Assembly: GCA_036273515.1 (NCBI GenBank)
Contig: DASUHM010000018.1
Location: 1-64,000 of the forward strand
From: Gaiellales bacterium
GTDB taxonomy: Bacteria; Actinomycetota; Thermoleophilia; Gaiellales; JAICJC01
DNA length: 64,000 nt
Direction: 5' to 3'
Each line of letters opens with the position of its first letter. Position 1 is the stretch's first letter. The notes below the pieces were generated by a model. The model was not told the DNA's origin, did not search any database, and saw only the letters and a list, made by a program, of their open reading frames with translations. The position numbers were made by a program, and so were the translations under genes. This document shows, one piece after another, positions 1 to 8,567 of this stretch.

Positions 1-15
1 ACGAGCGAGTGCCCC

Positions 16-3000
16 TCAGGCACGCAGCACCAGCCGCCGGTGCCCCTTCAGGAACCCCTGCGCCAGCAGCAGCCGCTCGGCCTCGGTGCCGGCGATCGGC
101 TCGCCGTCGACCCGTTCCGGCGCGAGCCGGCGGGCACGCCCGCGCTCGACCAGGTCCGCCAGCGCCGCGATCGCCGGCTCGAGCAGCTCCGGCTCGAAGG
201 TGACCAGGCCGCGCCCGCCGCGCTCGACGAAGAGCGCCGGGCGGCCCTTCGCCAGGACCACCCAGGCACCGGCGACACGCGAAGGCCGGCGGGCCGACTC
301 CGGCCAGGGCAGGGTCGCGCCGTACGGGTTGGCAGGATCGATGGCGGAGAGCACGAGCGCCCCCGTGTCGGGGTCGGCGTCGCGGACGTCGCGCAGCCGC
401 TCGACCGCGGTCGGCGCGGCGAACTGGGCGCCGCCGAGGCCCTCGACGAAGTAGCCGCGCTGGCACCGGCCGGCCTCCTCCATCATCCGCAGCTCACCGT
501 AGACGGCCGAGAACCCTCCCGGGATCCCCTCGGCCAGGACCGCGGCGCGTGTGAGCACGCCGTGGCGGTCGAGCAGCGTCTCGGCCAGCGCCCGCGCCCG
601 CTCACCTTCAGTCGGCGCTGCCGCCGCGAGCGTCTCGACGAGCGACCAGCGGCCGCGGGCGGCGGGCAGCGACGAGGTCGGCCGGGCCCGGCGCGAGAGG
701 CGCCCGGCGGCCGCGGCGGGCTGCGGCGGCAGCGCCCGCAGCACGGCGCCCCCGCGTAGCGGGTGCCACGAGTCGTTGGTGACGACGCCGGCCCAGGCCA
801 GCGACCAGAGCTCGGCGAGGACCGTGCGGTCTGGCTCGCCGACGACGGCGGCAAGGTCGGCGAAGAAGGACGGCCCGCGGCCGCGCAGCGCGTCCACGAT
901 CGGATGCTCCGGCGGCTCGGCCGGGGTGTGCAGGAGCGCGGCCTCGCCGCGCAGGTAGAGCGCCACCTTGCCCTGGCCGGCCCCCACCCAGGCCAGCTCG
1001 CCCCCGGCGCACAGCTCGTCCAGCATGTCCTGGCGGTACCCGGGCACGCGCAGCGGCAGGACGTCGGACTCCCAGGCCGCCACCGGCAGCGCGACGCCCT
1101 GCAGCTGGGCGACCACGTCGCGCAGGCGGTCGATGCCGCGGCCGGCGTCACGGCCGACGCCCTGCCAGGCGGGCAGGAACCGGCCCAGGGCGTCGGCCTC
1201 GACGGGCTCGACGGCCCGGCGGATGGCCGCAAGCGTGCGCCGCCGCACCCGCCGCAGCACGTCTGGCGTGATCCACTCGCGGCCGCCGCCGCCGGGCCGG
1301 AAGCCGCCCTCGACCACGTCTCCGTCGGCCTCGAGCCGGCGTAGCTCGGGGCCGGCATCGATGCCCCAGCGGGCGCGCAGGTCGTCGGCAGCGAACGGGC
1401 CGTGCGTGCGGGCGTAGCGCAGCACGAGCCGCTTGAGCGCGTCGGGCGCCGGCTCCAGGAATGCATCCGGGAGGCCGCGCGGCGGGACGACGCCGAGGCC
1501 GTCGCGGTAGAGCCCGGCATCCTCGGCGGCGATGTAGCGCTCGGCCCCCGCCACCCGCACGGCCGCGGCCCGCCGCTGCGAGATCAGCTCGTCGAGATGG
1601 CCGGCGATCCCGCGCTCGGCCGCCTCCTCCGGCGACAGGTCGCCCAGCCGGCGCAGGAGGTCGTGCGCCTGGTCGATCGTCGGCGTCCGGCCCTCGCCCT
1701 GGAGCTCGCGCTCGACCTGCTCGATGGCGTCGGCGTCGAGCAGCTCGCGCAGGTCGTCGTTGCGCAGGAGCTCCGCGAGCAGGGCGCGGTCGAGCTGGAG
1801 CGCCTGGGCGCGCCGCTCGGCCGCGGGCGCGTCTCCCTCGTACATGTACGTCGCGATGTAATCGAAGAGGAGCGCCGATGCGAAGGGCGACGGCTGGGCC
1901 GACTCGACCTCCACCATGCGCACGCCGCCGCGGCCGATCGCCTCGAGCAGGCCCTTCAGCGCCGGCACCTCGAAGACGTCGGAGAGCACCTCGCGGTAGG
2001 TCTCGAGCAGCACCGGGAACGAGCCGTACTTGATCGCCACCTGCTGCAGGTCGTGCGCCTTCAGCCGCTGCTGCCAGAGCGGCGTGCGCTGCCCGGGCCG
2101 GCGCCGCGGCAGGAGCAGCGCCCGGGCGGCGTTCTCGCGGAACCTGCCGGCGAACAGCGGGCTCTGGGCGACCCGCTCGAGCAGGAGGTCGTCCAGCTCG
2201 CCCGGCGGGATCGCGATCAGGTCGACGGGCGGAGGCGTGTCCGAGTCGGGCAGTCGCAGCGCGATGCCGTCGTCGGCCCACATCGCCTCGACCTCGATCC
2301 CGAGCGACGCCGCGACCTTGGCCTCGAGGGCGAGCGCCCAGGGCGCGTGCACCCGGCCGCCGAACGGCGAGAGCACGCACACGCGCCAGTCGCCGATCTC
2401 GTCGCGGAAGCGCTCGACGACGATCGTGCGGTCGGACGGGATGACGCCCGTGTGCGCCTCCTGGTCGTCCAGATAGGCGTGCAGGTTGCGGGCGGCGCGC
2501 TCGTCGAGGTCGGCCGGGAAGCGGCGAGTGCGGGTCGCCTCGCCGACCGCGCGGCCGAGCTCGTAGGGGCGGCCGACACCGTCGCCCTTCCAGAACGGCA
2601 TCCGCCCCGGCACGCCCGGCGCGGGCGAGACCAGGACGCGGTCGCGGGTGATCTGCTCGATCCGCCACGACGAGGCGCCGAGCTGGAAGACCTCGCCCTG
2701 GCGGGCCTCGTAGACCATCTCCTCGTCGAGCTCGCCGACGCGGGCGCCCGAGTCGGCCAGGAAGACGCCGTAGAGGCCGCGGTCGGGGATCGTGCCGCCG
2801 CTCGTGACGGCCAGCCGGCGGGCGTCGGGGCGGGCGCGGACGACGCCCGCGGTGCGGTCCCAGACGATGCGGGGGCGAAGCTCGGCGAACTCCTCGGACG
2901 GGTAGCGCCCGGCCAGCATGTCGAGCACGCCCTCGAACTGGGCGCGGGAGAGGTCGCGGTACGGGTGTGCCCGGGTGGCGAGCTCGTACAGCTCGTCGAC

Positions 3001-4263
3001 CGTCCAGTCGTCGAGGGCGGTCGCGGCGACGAGCTGTTGCGCGAGCACGTCGAGCGGCTGGCGGGGGACGCGGGTGTGCTCGATCTCGCCGCGGCGCATG
3101 CGCTCGACCACGACGGCCGTCTCGAGCAGGTCGCCGCGGTACTTCGGCATGAACCGCCCGAGCGACGGCGCGTCCACCTGGTGGCCGGCCCGGCCCACCC
3201 GCTGGAGCCCGGCGGCGACCGACTTCGGCGACTCGACCTGGACGACCAGATCGATCGCGCCCATGTCGATCCCGAGCTCGAGCGACGACGTGGCGACGAG
3301 CGCCGGCAGCTGCCCGGACTTCAGCATGTCCTCGATCTCGAGTCGCTGCTCGCGGGCGATCGAGCCGTGATGAGCGCGGGCGATGTCGGCCTCGGCGAGG
3401 TCGTTCAGGCGGTGGGCGACGCGCTCGGCCGAGCGGCGGTTGTTCACGAAGACGAGCGTCGAGCGGTGGGCCTGGACGAGCTCGAGCAGGCGCGGGTAGA
3501 GCGCCGGCCAGATGGACTGGCGCGGCTCGCCGTCGGGCGCGGCGGCGCCGCCCAGCTCGCGCATGTCCTCGACGGGGACGATCACCTCGAGGTCGAGCTC
3601 CTTGGCGGCGCCCGCGTCGACGATCTCGACCTCGCGGTCGCGGCCGCCGAGGAAGCGGGCGATCTCCTCGAGCGGGCGCTGCGTGGCCGAGAGGCCGACC
3701 CGCTGGACGTCGCGGCCGGCCAGGTGCTCGAGCCGCTCGAGCGAGAGCGCCAGGTGGGTGCCGCGCTTGCTGCCCGCCATGGCGTGGATCTCGTCGACGA
3801 TGACCGTCTCGACCGAGCCGAGCATCTCGCGGGCGGCCGAGGTCAGGATCAGGTAGAGCGACTCGGGCGTCGTGATCAGGATGTCGGGCGGGTGGCGGCG
3901 CATCGAGGCCCGGTCGCGCTGGGACGTGTCGCCGCTGCGGACGGCCACGGTGACCGGTCGGGGCAGGTCGATGCCGGCCAGCGGCGCGCGCAGGTTCTTC
4001 TCGATGTCGTGGTTGAGCGCCTTGAGCGGCGAGACGTAGGCGACCCGGGTGCCGCGCTCGGCCGGGTCGCGGGCGAAGCCGTCGATCGCGCCGAGGAAGG
4101 CTGCCAGCGTCTTGCCCGACCCGGTCGGGGCGAGGATCAGCGAGTGGCGTCCCGCGGCGATCGGCGGCCAGCCCAGCCGCTGGGCCTTGGTCGGCTCGGC
4201 GAACGACCGCCGGAACCAGTCGGCGACGGGTGGCGAGAAGACGGCGAGGGGGTCGCGGGGCAT
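16..4263 (-). CDS. lhr: Lhr-type ATP-dependent DEAD/DEAH helicase
   Basis: Large helicase-related protein of 1415 aa, the usual length for full-length Lhr. Lhr is a superfamily 2 3'-to-5' helicase linked to DNA repair. Walker A APTGSGKT lies at residues 45-52, the DEIH box near 157, and motif VI (VGRAGHQV) near 360. The long C-terminal half is typical of Lhr rather than of short DEAD-box proteins. The ATG start sits 50 bp from the divergent small membrane gene. The gene is complete, ending just inside the left edge. Family call is firm; the cellular role is inferred from homologues. Confidence 0.93.
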   Translation of the reverse strand: MPRDPLAVFSPPVADWFRRSFAEPTKAQRLGWPPIAAGRHSLILAPTGSGKTLAAFLGAIDGFARDPAERGTRVAYVSPLKALNHDIEKNLRAPLAGIDLPRPVTVAVRSGDTSQRDRASMRRHPPDILITTPESLYLILTSAAREMLGSVETVIVDEIHAMAGSKRGTHLALSLERLEHLAGRDVQRVGLSATQRPLEEIARFLGGRDREVEIVDAGAAKELDLEVIVPVEDMRELGGAAAPDGEPRQSIWPALYPRLLELVQAHRSTLVFVNNRRSAERVAHRLNDLAEADIARAHHGSIAREQRLEIEDMLKSGQLPALVATSSLELGIDMGAIDLVVQVESPKSVAAGLQRVGRAGHQVDAPSLGRFMPKYRGDLLETAVVVERMRRGEIEHTRVPRQPLDVLAQQLVAATALDDWTVDELYELATRAHPYRDLSRAQFEGVLDMLAGRYPSEEFAELRPRIVWDRTAGVVRARPDARRLAVTSGGTIPDRGLYGVFLADSGARVGELDEEMVYEARQGEVFQLGASSWRIEQITRDRVLVSPAPGVPGRMPFWKGDGVGRPYELGRAVGEATRTRRFPADLDERAARNLHAYLDDQEAHTGVIPSDRTIVVERFRDEIGDWRVCVLSPFGGRVHAPWALALEAKVAASLGIEVEAMWADDGIALRLPDSDTPPPVDLIAIPPGELDDLLLERVAQSPLFAGRFRENAARALLLPRRRPGQRTPLWQQRLKAHDLQQVAIKYGSFPVLLETYREVLSDVFEVPALKGLLEAIGRGGVRMVEVESAQPSPFASALLFDYIATYMYEGDAPAAERRAQALQLDRALLAELLRNDDLRELLDADAIEQVERELQGEGRTPTIDQAHDLLRRLGDLSPEEAAERGIAGHLDELISQRRAAAVRVAGAERYIAAEDAGLYRDGLGVVPPRGLPDAFLEPAPDALKRLVLRYARTHGPFAADDLRARWGIDAGPELRRLEADGDVVEGGFRPGGGGREWITPDVLRRVRRRTLAAIRRAVEPVEADALGRFLPAWQGVGRDAGRGIDRLRDVVAQLQGVALPVAAWESDVLPLRVPGYRQDMLDELCAGGELAWVGAGQGKVALYLRGEAALLHTPAEPPEHPIVDALRGRGPSFFADLAAVVGEPDRTVLAELWSLAWAGVVTNDSWHPLRGGAVLRALPPQPAAAAGRLSRRARPTSSLPAARGRWSLVETLAAAAPTEGERARALAETLLDRHGVLTRAAVLAEGIPGGFSAVYGELRMMEEAGRCQRGYFVEGLGGAQFAAPTAVERLRDVRDADPDTGALVLSAIDPANPYGATLPWPESARRPSRVAGAWVVLAKGRPALFVERGGRGLVTFEPELLEPAIAALADLVERGRARRLAPERVDGEPIAGTEAERLLLAQGFLKGHRRLVLRA

Positions 4264-4313
4264 GCCTGGAAGGGTAGAGGGGTCGCGGCCAGCCAGCCTA
4301 GAATGTTTCGGAG

Positions 4314-4604
4314 ATGGACCGCCGCCGTCTCCTGATCGCGGTGCTCGCGTTCACCTCGCTCGCGCTGGCCGTCGCGGGCCTGGTCGTGTGGCGAGAGATG
4401 TCGCCGTCGATCGCCGCTCTCACGGCTCGCTGCGCGAGCCGCCATACGCTTGGATGCGGGCTCGCCTTCCCGCCCCCGTATCGCCTGCACCCACTGCGCG
4501 CGGAGCTCCTGTGGGCGGCGGCCGCGGTCACGGGCCTGGTCGCGGTCGCGCTGACACTGCTGCCGTATCTTCGCCGCGACGGCGCCGTCGCGGCCTCAAG
4601 CTGA
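4314..4604 (+). CDS. Small two-helix membrane protein
   Basis: 96 aa with hydrophobic segments at about residues 7-27 and 68-88, joined by a loop with two cysteines (near 40 and 48), so probably an integral membrane protein with both ends in the cytoplasm. No family recognised. A TAGAAT -10 box (4299-4304) lies 9 bases before the ATG, so the mRNA is nearly leaderless. It diverges from lhr. Size, base composition and promoter make it a plausible gene, without functional evidence. Confidence 0.6.
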   Translation: MDRRRLLIAVLAFTSLALAVAGLVVWREMSPSIAALTARCASRHTLGCGLAFPPPYRLHPLRAELLWAAAAVTGLVAVALTLLPYLRRDGAVAASS

Positions 4605-4744
4605 CGGCCGCACCGCGGCGACAGAGCTCCGTATCACCATGTGACAGTTGGCGGATCCCGGCACGGCCGATCGCCAGTGCCGCGCGCCGGCCGCCCAACG
4701 CTCGCCTACGATCCCCCCGACGGCACGGAAACGAGGAGGGTGGC

Positions 4745-5314
4745 ATGGAGACGGTGGGGTTCGTGCACATGGCCGACGGCACGGCCGAGGACTACGCGCT
4801 GCTCGATCGCGTGCAGGCGCCGTACAACGCCGCCCTGCCCGACCGGCTGTTCGAGGCGCTCGACGGGCTCAAGGCGTCGCTGGCCGGCTACCAGGTGTCG
4901 CGCTACGAGCACTCGCTCCAGTCCGCCACCCGCGCCCTGCGCGACGGCCGCAGCGAGGAGTACGTCGTCGCCGCCCTCCTGCACGACATCGGCGACGAGC
5001 TCGCGCCGTGGACGCACGGCGAGATGACCGCCGCGATCCTGAAGCCGTTCATCGCCCCCGACATCTGCTGGATCGTCAAGCACCACGGGCTCTTCCAGAT
5101 GTACTACTACGCCCACTACAGCGGCGGCGACCGCAACGCCCGCGACCGCTTCAAGGATCACCCCTGCTACGACGCGTGCATCGAGTTCTGCGAGCGCTAC
5201 GACCAGAACTGCTTCGACCCGGCGTACGACTCCCTGCCCCTCGAGACGTTCGAGCCGATGGTGCGGCGCGTGTTCGCCGAGCCGCGCCACCTGGACGACT
5301 CGGCGCTCCCGTGA
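4745..5314 (+). CDS. HD-domain protein (COG4341/PhnZ-like)
   Basis: 189 aa. Candidate metal ligands are H56, the H80-D81 dyad, H113/H114 and D153; the 24-residue spacing from H56 to the HD dyad is like that of mixed-valent di-iron HD oxygenases such as PhnZ and TmpB. This family is often annotated as predicted HD phosphohydrolase. The ATG follows a GGAGG ribosome site. A PhnP-like metallo-hydrolase starts 24 bases downstream, probably in the same operon. The HD call is firm; oxygenase versus phosphohydrolase is undecided. Confidence 0.75.
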   Translation: METVGFVHMADGTAEDYALLDRVQAPYNAALPDRLFEALDGLKASLAGYQVSRYEHSLQSATRALRDGRSEEYVVAALLHDIGDELAPWTHGEMTAAILKPFIAPDICWIVKHHGLFQMYYYAHYSGGDRNARDRFKDHPCYDACIEFCERYDQNCFDPAYDSLPLETFEPMVRRVFAEPRHLDDSALP

Positions 5315-5338
5315 CCGCCGCGGGCGGCTGACCGGCCG

Positions 5339-6064
5339 ATGCTGATCGAGGTGCTCGGCTCCTCGGCCGGGTGGCCCATCCCCCGGCTCGGCTGCGACTG
5401 CGCCCAGTGCACGTCGCCCGACCCGCGCGACCATCGCCTGCGCCCCTCGCTCCTGCTCGACCGGCGCGTGCTCGTCGACGCCGGCCCCGACGCCTACGCG
5501 CAGCTGATGCGGGCGCAGGCCGTCCCGGAGCAGGTCGTCCTCACCCACGAGCACCACGACCACATGCTCGGCCTGCACGTGCTCTCGAAGCTCGGCCGCA
5601 TCCCGCTTCACTGCACGAAGGACTGCGAGAAGGGCGTGCGGGTGATCTTCCCCCGGCTCGACTTCCGGGTCATGCACCTGACGCCGGGCGTCCCGGCCGA
5701 GCTCGGCGAGGGACTGCGCGTGCAGGCGTTCGACGTCGACCACAGCTCGACCACGCGGACGATGGGCCTGCGCTTCACCGACGCCGGCGGACACAGCCTG
5801 GCCTACATGCCCGACCTGGGCGCGCTGCCCGGCTCGAAGCTCGCCCGCGACGCCGACGTCGCCTTCGTCGACGGCTCGACCCGGTCGCGGCCCGTCCGCG
5901 GCCACGTGCCGATGGAGGAGATCGTCGCCGCGGCGAAGCGGCTGCGGGCTGGCCGGCTCCTCTTCACACACATCGGCCACCACACGGGCACCCACGCCGA
6001 GCTCTCGGAGTGGCTGCCCGCGGGGGCCGATGTCGCGTACGACGGGCTCCGCCTGGAGCTCTAG
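5339..6064 (+). CDS. MBL-fold metallo-hydrolase, PhnP-like
   Basis: 241-aa metallo-beta-lactamase-fold hydrolase. The N-terminal CDCAQC (residues 19-24) matches the structural zinc site of PhnP-type cyclic phosphodiesterases, and HEHHDH at 70-75 is the catalytic HxHxDH motif. Further histidines in the C-terminal half (HIGHHTG) complete the metal site. PhnP opens ribosyl 1,2-cyclic phosphate in phosphonate breakdown. No C-P lyase genes are present here, so the substrate is open. It follows the HD gene and overlaps the 3' end of ogt tail to tail by 4 bases. Confidence 0.8.
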   Translation: MLIEVLGSSAGWPIPRLGCDCAQCTSPDPRDHRLRPSLLLDRRVLVDAGPDAYAQLMRAQAVPEQVVLTHEHHDHMLGLHVLSKLGRIPLHCTKDCEKGVRVIFPRLDFRVMHLTPGVPAELGEGLRVQAFDVDHSSTTRTMGLRFTDAGGHSLAYMPDLGALPGSKLARDADVAFVDGSTRSRPVRGHVPMEEIVAAAKRLRAGRLLFTHIGHHTGTHAELSEWLPAGADVAYDGLRLEL

Positions 6065-6633
6065 AGGGTCAGGCGGCCCGACTCGAGGTCGAGCAGCCAG
6101 CGCTTGCACTCGAGCCCGCCGCCGTAGCCGCCCAGGGCGCCGCCGGTGCGCAGCACCCGGTGGCACGGCACCACGATCGGGATCGGGTTCTTGGCCATGG
6201 CGTTCCCCGCGGCCCGCACGGCCTCGGGGCTGCCGGCGGCGGTCGCGAGCTCCTTGTAGGTGCGCACCTGCCCGTAGGGGATGGTGGCGCACACCTCGCG
6301 AGCGCGAAGCAAGAAGCCGTGCGAGAGCTGCCAGTCGATCGGCGTCGAGAACTCCGTCCGCCGGCCCTCGAAGTACTCGTCGAGCTCGCGGCGCACGCCG
6401 TCCAGGCGGGCCGGGGCCTCGAGCACACGCGGCGAGATCCGGTCGGAGAGCTCGGTCAGCACATCGTCGGTGCGCTCCTTGTCGAACGCGGTGCGCACCA
6501 GGCCCTGTGGCGTGGCGGCCACGAGCATGCGCCCGAATGGCGCGTCCACGGTGGCGTAGGCAACGTCCAAGATTCCCTCCTCGGCGGCCCTGCGGGCCAG
6601 CTCAGTCATGTCGATTGGGGTCATCGCACCCAC
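6061..6633 (-). CDS. ogt: Methylated-DNA--protein-cysteine methyltransferase
   Basis: 190 aa. Transfers alkyl groups from O6-alkylguanine in DNA to its own cysteine. The active-site PCHRV motif lies near residue 155, preceded by the helix-turn-helix region (PYGQVRTYKELA) and asparagine hinge (GNAMAKNP). It overlaps the sigma factor gene upstream by 13 bases, so the two are translationally coupled. An ATG at 6624 is an alternative start. Suicide repair enzyme; no activator-type Ada domain. Confidence 0.92.
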   Translation of the reverse strand: MGAMTPIDMTELARRAAEEGILDVAYATVDAPFGRMLVAATPQGLVRTAFDKERTDDVLTELSDRISPRVLEAPARLDGVRRELDEYFEGRRTEFSTPIDWQLSHGFLLRAREVCATIPYGQVRTYKELATAAGSPEAVRAAGNAMAKNPIPIVVPCHRVLRTGGALGGYGGGLECKRWLLDLESGRLTL

Positions 6634-7085
6634 TCCCTCCGCACGCCGGCCAGGCCGGCGCGCACGTTCTGGCGTGCGGCCGCCTCCGAGCAGTCGATCA
6701 CGTCACCGATGGCGGCGTAGTCGAGGTCGGCAGCGAACCGCAGCGTTACCGCTGCGCGCTGCTTCTCCGGCAACCGCCGCACCGCCCGCCACAGGGCGGG
6801 GTCGGGCGGCGGCGGTGACTCGACTCCCCGCTCGGGCACATCCGCGACCGGCACCGGCCGGCGACGGGTGGCCCGATGGGAGTCGAGCACCTTGCGCGCT
6901 GCAATCCGGAGCAGCCAACCGCGCAGGTTGCGGTCGTCCCGCAGGCCCGGATAGGCCCGCAGGGCGGACAGCATCGTGTCCTGCCAGCAGTCGTCGGCGT
7001 CGATGGGCCCCACGCATGCGGCGAGATACCGGTGCACCTCGCGGCCGTGGCGGTCGATCAGCGTCTGGAACGGCGGCAGTCTCAC
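6621..7085 (-). CDS. ECF-type RNA polymerase sigma factor
   Basis: About 154 aa from a GTG at 7085; an in-frame start at 7145 would add residues with no sigma similarity. Region 2 (DDCWQDTMLSALRAYP, then a WLLRIAARKVLDSHR helix) and region 4 (LPEKQRAAVTLRF, then a helix-turn-helix) are recognisable. No anti-sigma gene is adjacent; the partner is ogt, overlapping by 13 bases. This suggests the sigma factor serves an alkylation or DNA-damage response, which is inference. Confidence 0.85.
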   Translation of the reverse strand: MRLPPFQTLIDRHGREVHRYLAACVGPIDADDCWQDTMLSALRAYPGLRDDRNLRGWLLRIAARKVLDSHRATRRRPVPVADVPERGVESPPPPDPALWRAVRRLPEKQRAAVTLRFAADLDYAAIGDVIDCSEAAARQNVRAGLAGVRREWVR

Positions 7086-7125
7086 GGTAGAAGAACGACG
7101 ACGGCCGCCAGAATGTGAGAAGGGT

Positions 7126-7190
7126 GAATACCGGGTGCCACGCACCGGTTATTCAGCACGCACCAAAAGGGGTCTGACCCCGCTTGGTGC
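7126..7190. repeat. Double stem-loop with GGGGTCTGACCCC core
   Basis: Two adjacent imperfect palindromes. The first (7126-7154) pairs GAATA..GGGTGC with GCACC..TATTC. The second (7160-7190) pairs GCACCAA with TTGGTGC around the core GGGGTCTGACCCC (7169-7181). The same core recurs at 26386, 26436 and 41097. It lies between the sigma gene start and the 3' end of the siroheme decarboxylase gene and resembles a REP-type dispersed element. Confidence 0.8.
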
Positions 7191-7194
7191 ATGG

Positions 7195-8238
7195 TCAGGC
7201 AGGCTGGAGCTCGGGGGCGTGGCGGCGCTCCCACTCCTCGGCGTCGGGGCTGAAGTAGACGAGCCGCGTCTTCTTCCACTCCTTCGTCGAGTACAGCACC
7301 ACCCGCTCGTCGAGGCCGGTCTCGGCCGCGATCGCGTCGAGCACGTCCTCGCACTCCTGCTTCGTGCGGCCGTGCGTCATCGAGAACAGGTTGTACGGCC
7401 AGTCCGGGTAGGTCGGCCGCTGGTAGCAGTGCGACACGCCCCGGAACGACGCCATCAGCGACCCGATCTCGTCCATCCGCTCCTCGGGCGCCCGCCACAC
7501 CCCCATGCCGTTGAAGGTGAACCCGGCGGAGCGGTGGTAGAGCACGGCGGCGAAGCGGCGCATCTGGCCGGTCGCCTGGAACCGGGCGGCGGCCTCGAAG
7601 AGCTCGGGCACCGTGTAGCCGTGGCGAGCGGCGGGCCCGGCGAACGGCTCGGCGACGGCCCGCAGGTCGGTCTGGAGCGCCCGCACCGCGGCGATGTCGC
7701 GCTCGCTGATGTCCTCGGGCGGCGGCGCGGGCTGGGTCGGCGCCTGGCGCGCCTTCTTCGCGGCCGGGTCGCGCCCGCCCTTCATGTCGAGGTCGACGCC
7801 GATCTTGAAGAAGCGCAGCGCCGGCATCGGCCGGATCACATCGACTTCGGCCAGCTCGCCGAGCAGCTCGACTGTGCGGTCGAGACCGAGCCGCGACGTC
7901 GGCGGCACCCCGACCGTGAACCAGATGTTGAACTCGTGCTCGCGGCGGTAGTTGTGCGTCACGCCGGGGTGGCTCGAGATCACCGCGGCCGCCTCGTCGG
8001 CCCGCCCCGGCGGCGTCTTCGCGGCGACCAGCATCGACGTGTAGCCGAGCTTGCGCGTGTCGAAGATCGCCGAGATCTGGCGGATGATGCGCTCGCCGCG
8101 CAGGCGCGAGACCCGGGCGATGACGTCGTCCTCGGCCAGGCCGAGCGTCTCGCCCAGGGCGGCGTACGGGCGCTCGACGACCGGGAACTCGTTCTGGATC
8201 AGGTCGCACAGCTGCGTGTCTGCGCCATCCATCTCCAT
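7195..8238 (-). CDS. Fused AhbA-AhbB-type siroheme decarboxylase
   Basis: 347 aa with two Lrp/AsnC-like halves (about 1-160 and 175-347), each a winged helix followed by an alpha/beta domain. The halves match the AhbA/AhbB (NirD/L/G/H) family, which decarboxylates siroheme to didecarboxysiroheme in the alternative heme and heme d1 pathways. These are usually two separate proteins; here they are fused. Proteins like this are often misannotated as Lrp regulators. The ATG start leaves only 20 bp to the divergent cytochrome gene. Family call good, substrate inferred. Confidence 0.82.
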   Translation of the reverse strand: MEMDGADTQLCDLIQNEFPVVERPYAALGETLGLAEDDVIARVSRLRGERIIRQISAIFDTRKLGYTSMLVAAKTPPGRADEAAAVISSHPGVTHNYRREHEFNIWFTVGVPPTSRLGLDRTVELLGELAEVDVIRPMPALRFFKIGVDLDMKGGRDPAAKKARQAPTQPAPPPEDISERDIAAVRALQTDLRAVAEPFAGPAARHGYTVPELFEAAARFQATGQMRRFAAVLYHRSAGFTFNGMGVWRAPEERMDEIGSLMASFRGVSHCYQRPTYPDWPYNLFSMTHGRTKQECEDVLDAIAAETGLDERVVLYSTKEWKKTRLVYFSPDAEEWERRHAPELQPA

Positions 8239-8258
8239 CGAAGGATACGCTCGCCTGC

Positions 8259-8567
8259 GTGCGCGCCGCCCCGCTCCTGCTCCCGCTCGCGCTCGTCGCC
8301 TCGGCGACGGCGTGCGGAGGCGGCGGCGACAACGTCGCCCAGCACCAGCGCTACCTGTGGGTGCAGACCTGCGCCGAGTGCCACGCCATCGCCGAGGGCA
8401 CGCCATCGCCGAACGTGGCCGCGAAGAACCTGTGGGACGTCCACCCCGGTCGCGAACAGGTGCGCCGGGCCGTGATCGACGGCCGCCCCGGCATGCCCAA
8501 GGGGCTGCTCGGCGGCGACGACGTCGACGCGATCGCCGCCTACGTCGTCGCGAGGACGAAGCGGTGA
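8259..8567 (+). CDS. Small exported c-type cytochrome, probable lipoprotein
   Basis: 102 aa. A hydrophobic signal segment ends at C19 in a lipobox-like SATAC context. The heme c motif CAECH is at residues 38-42 and M79 is the likely second axial ligand. Mono-heme electron carrier on the outer face of the membrane. The GTG start follows a TACGCT -10 box (8246-8251) by 7 bases, consistent with a leaderless mRNA. The HAD gene downstream overlaps by 4 bases (GTGA). Confidence 0.85.
   Translation: MRAAPLLLPLALVASATACGGGGDNVAQHQRYLWVQTCAECHAIAEGTPSPNVAAKNLWDVHPGREQVRRAVIDGRPGMPKGLLGGDDVDAIAAYVVARTKR

Noticed and set aside
1402-4335. 977-codon open frame opposite lhr, and similar long antisense frames (4706-6292, 22737-24305, 49121-51859)
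   Set aside because: High-GC shadow frames: they mirror well-recognised genes and have no domains, starts or ribosome sites of their own.
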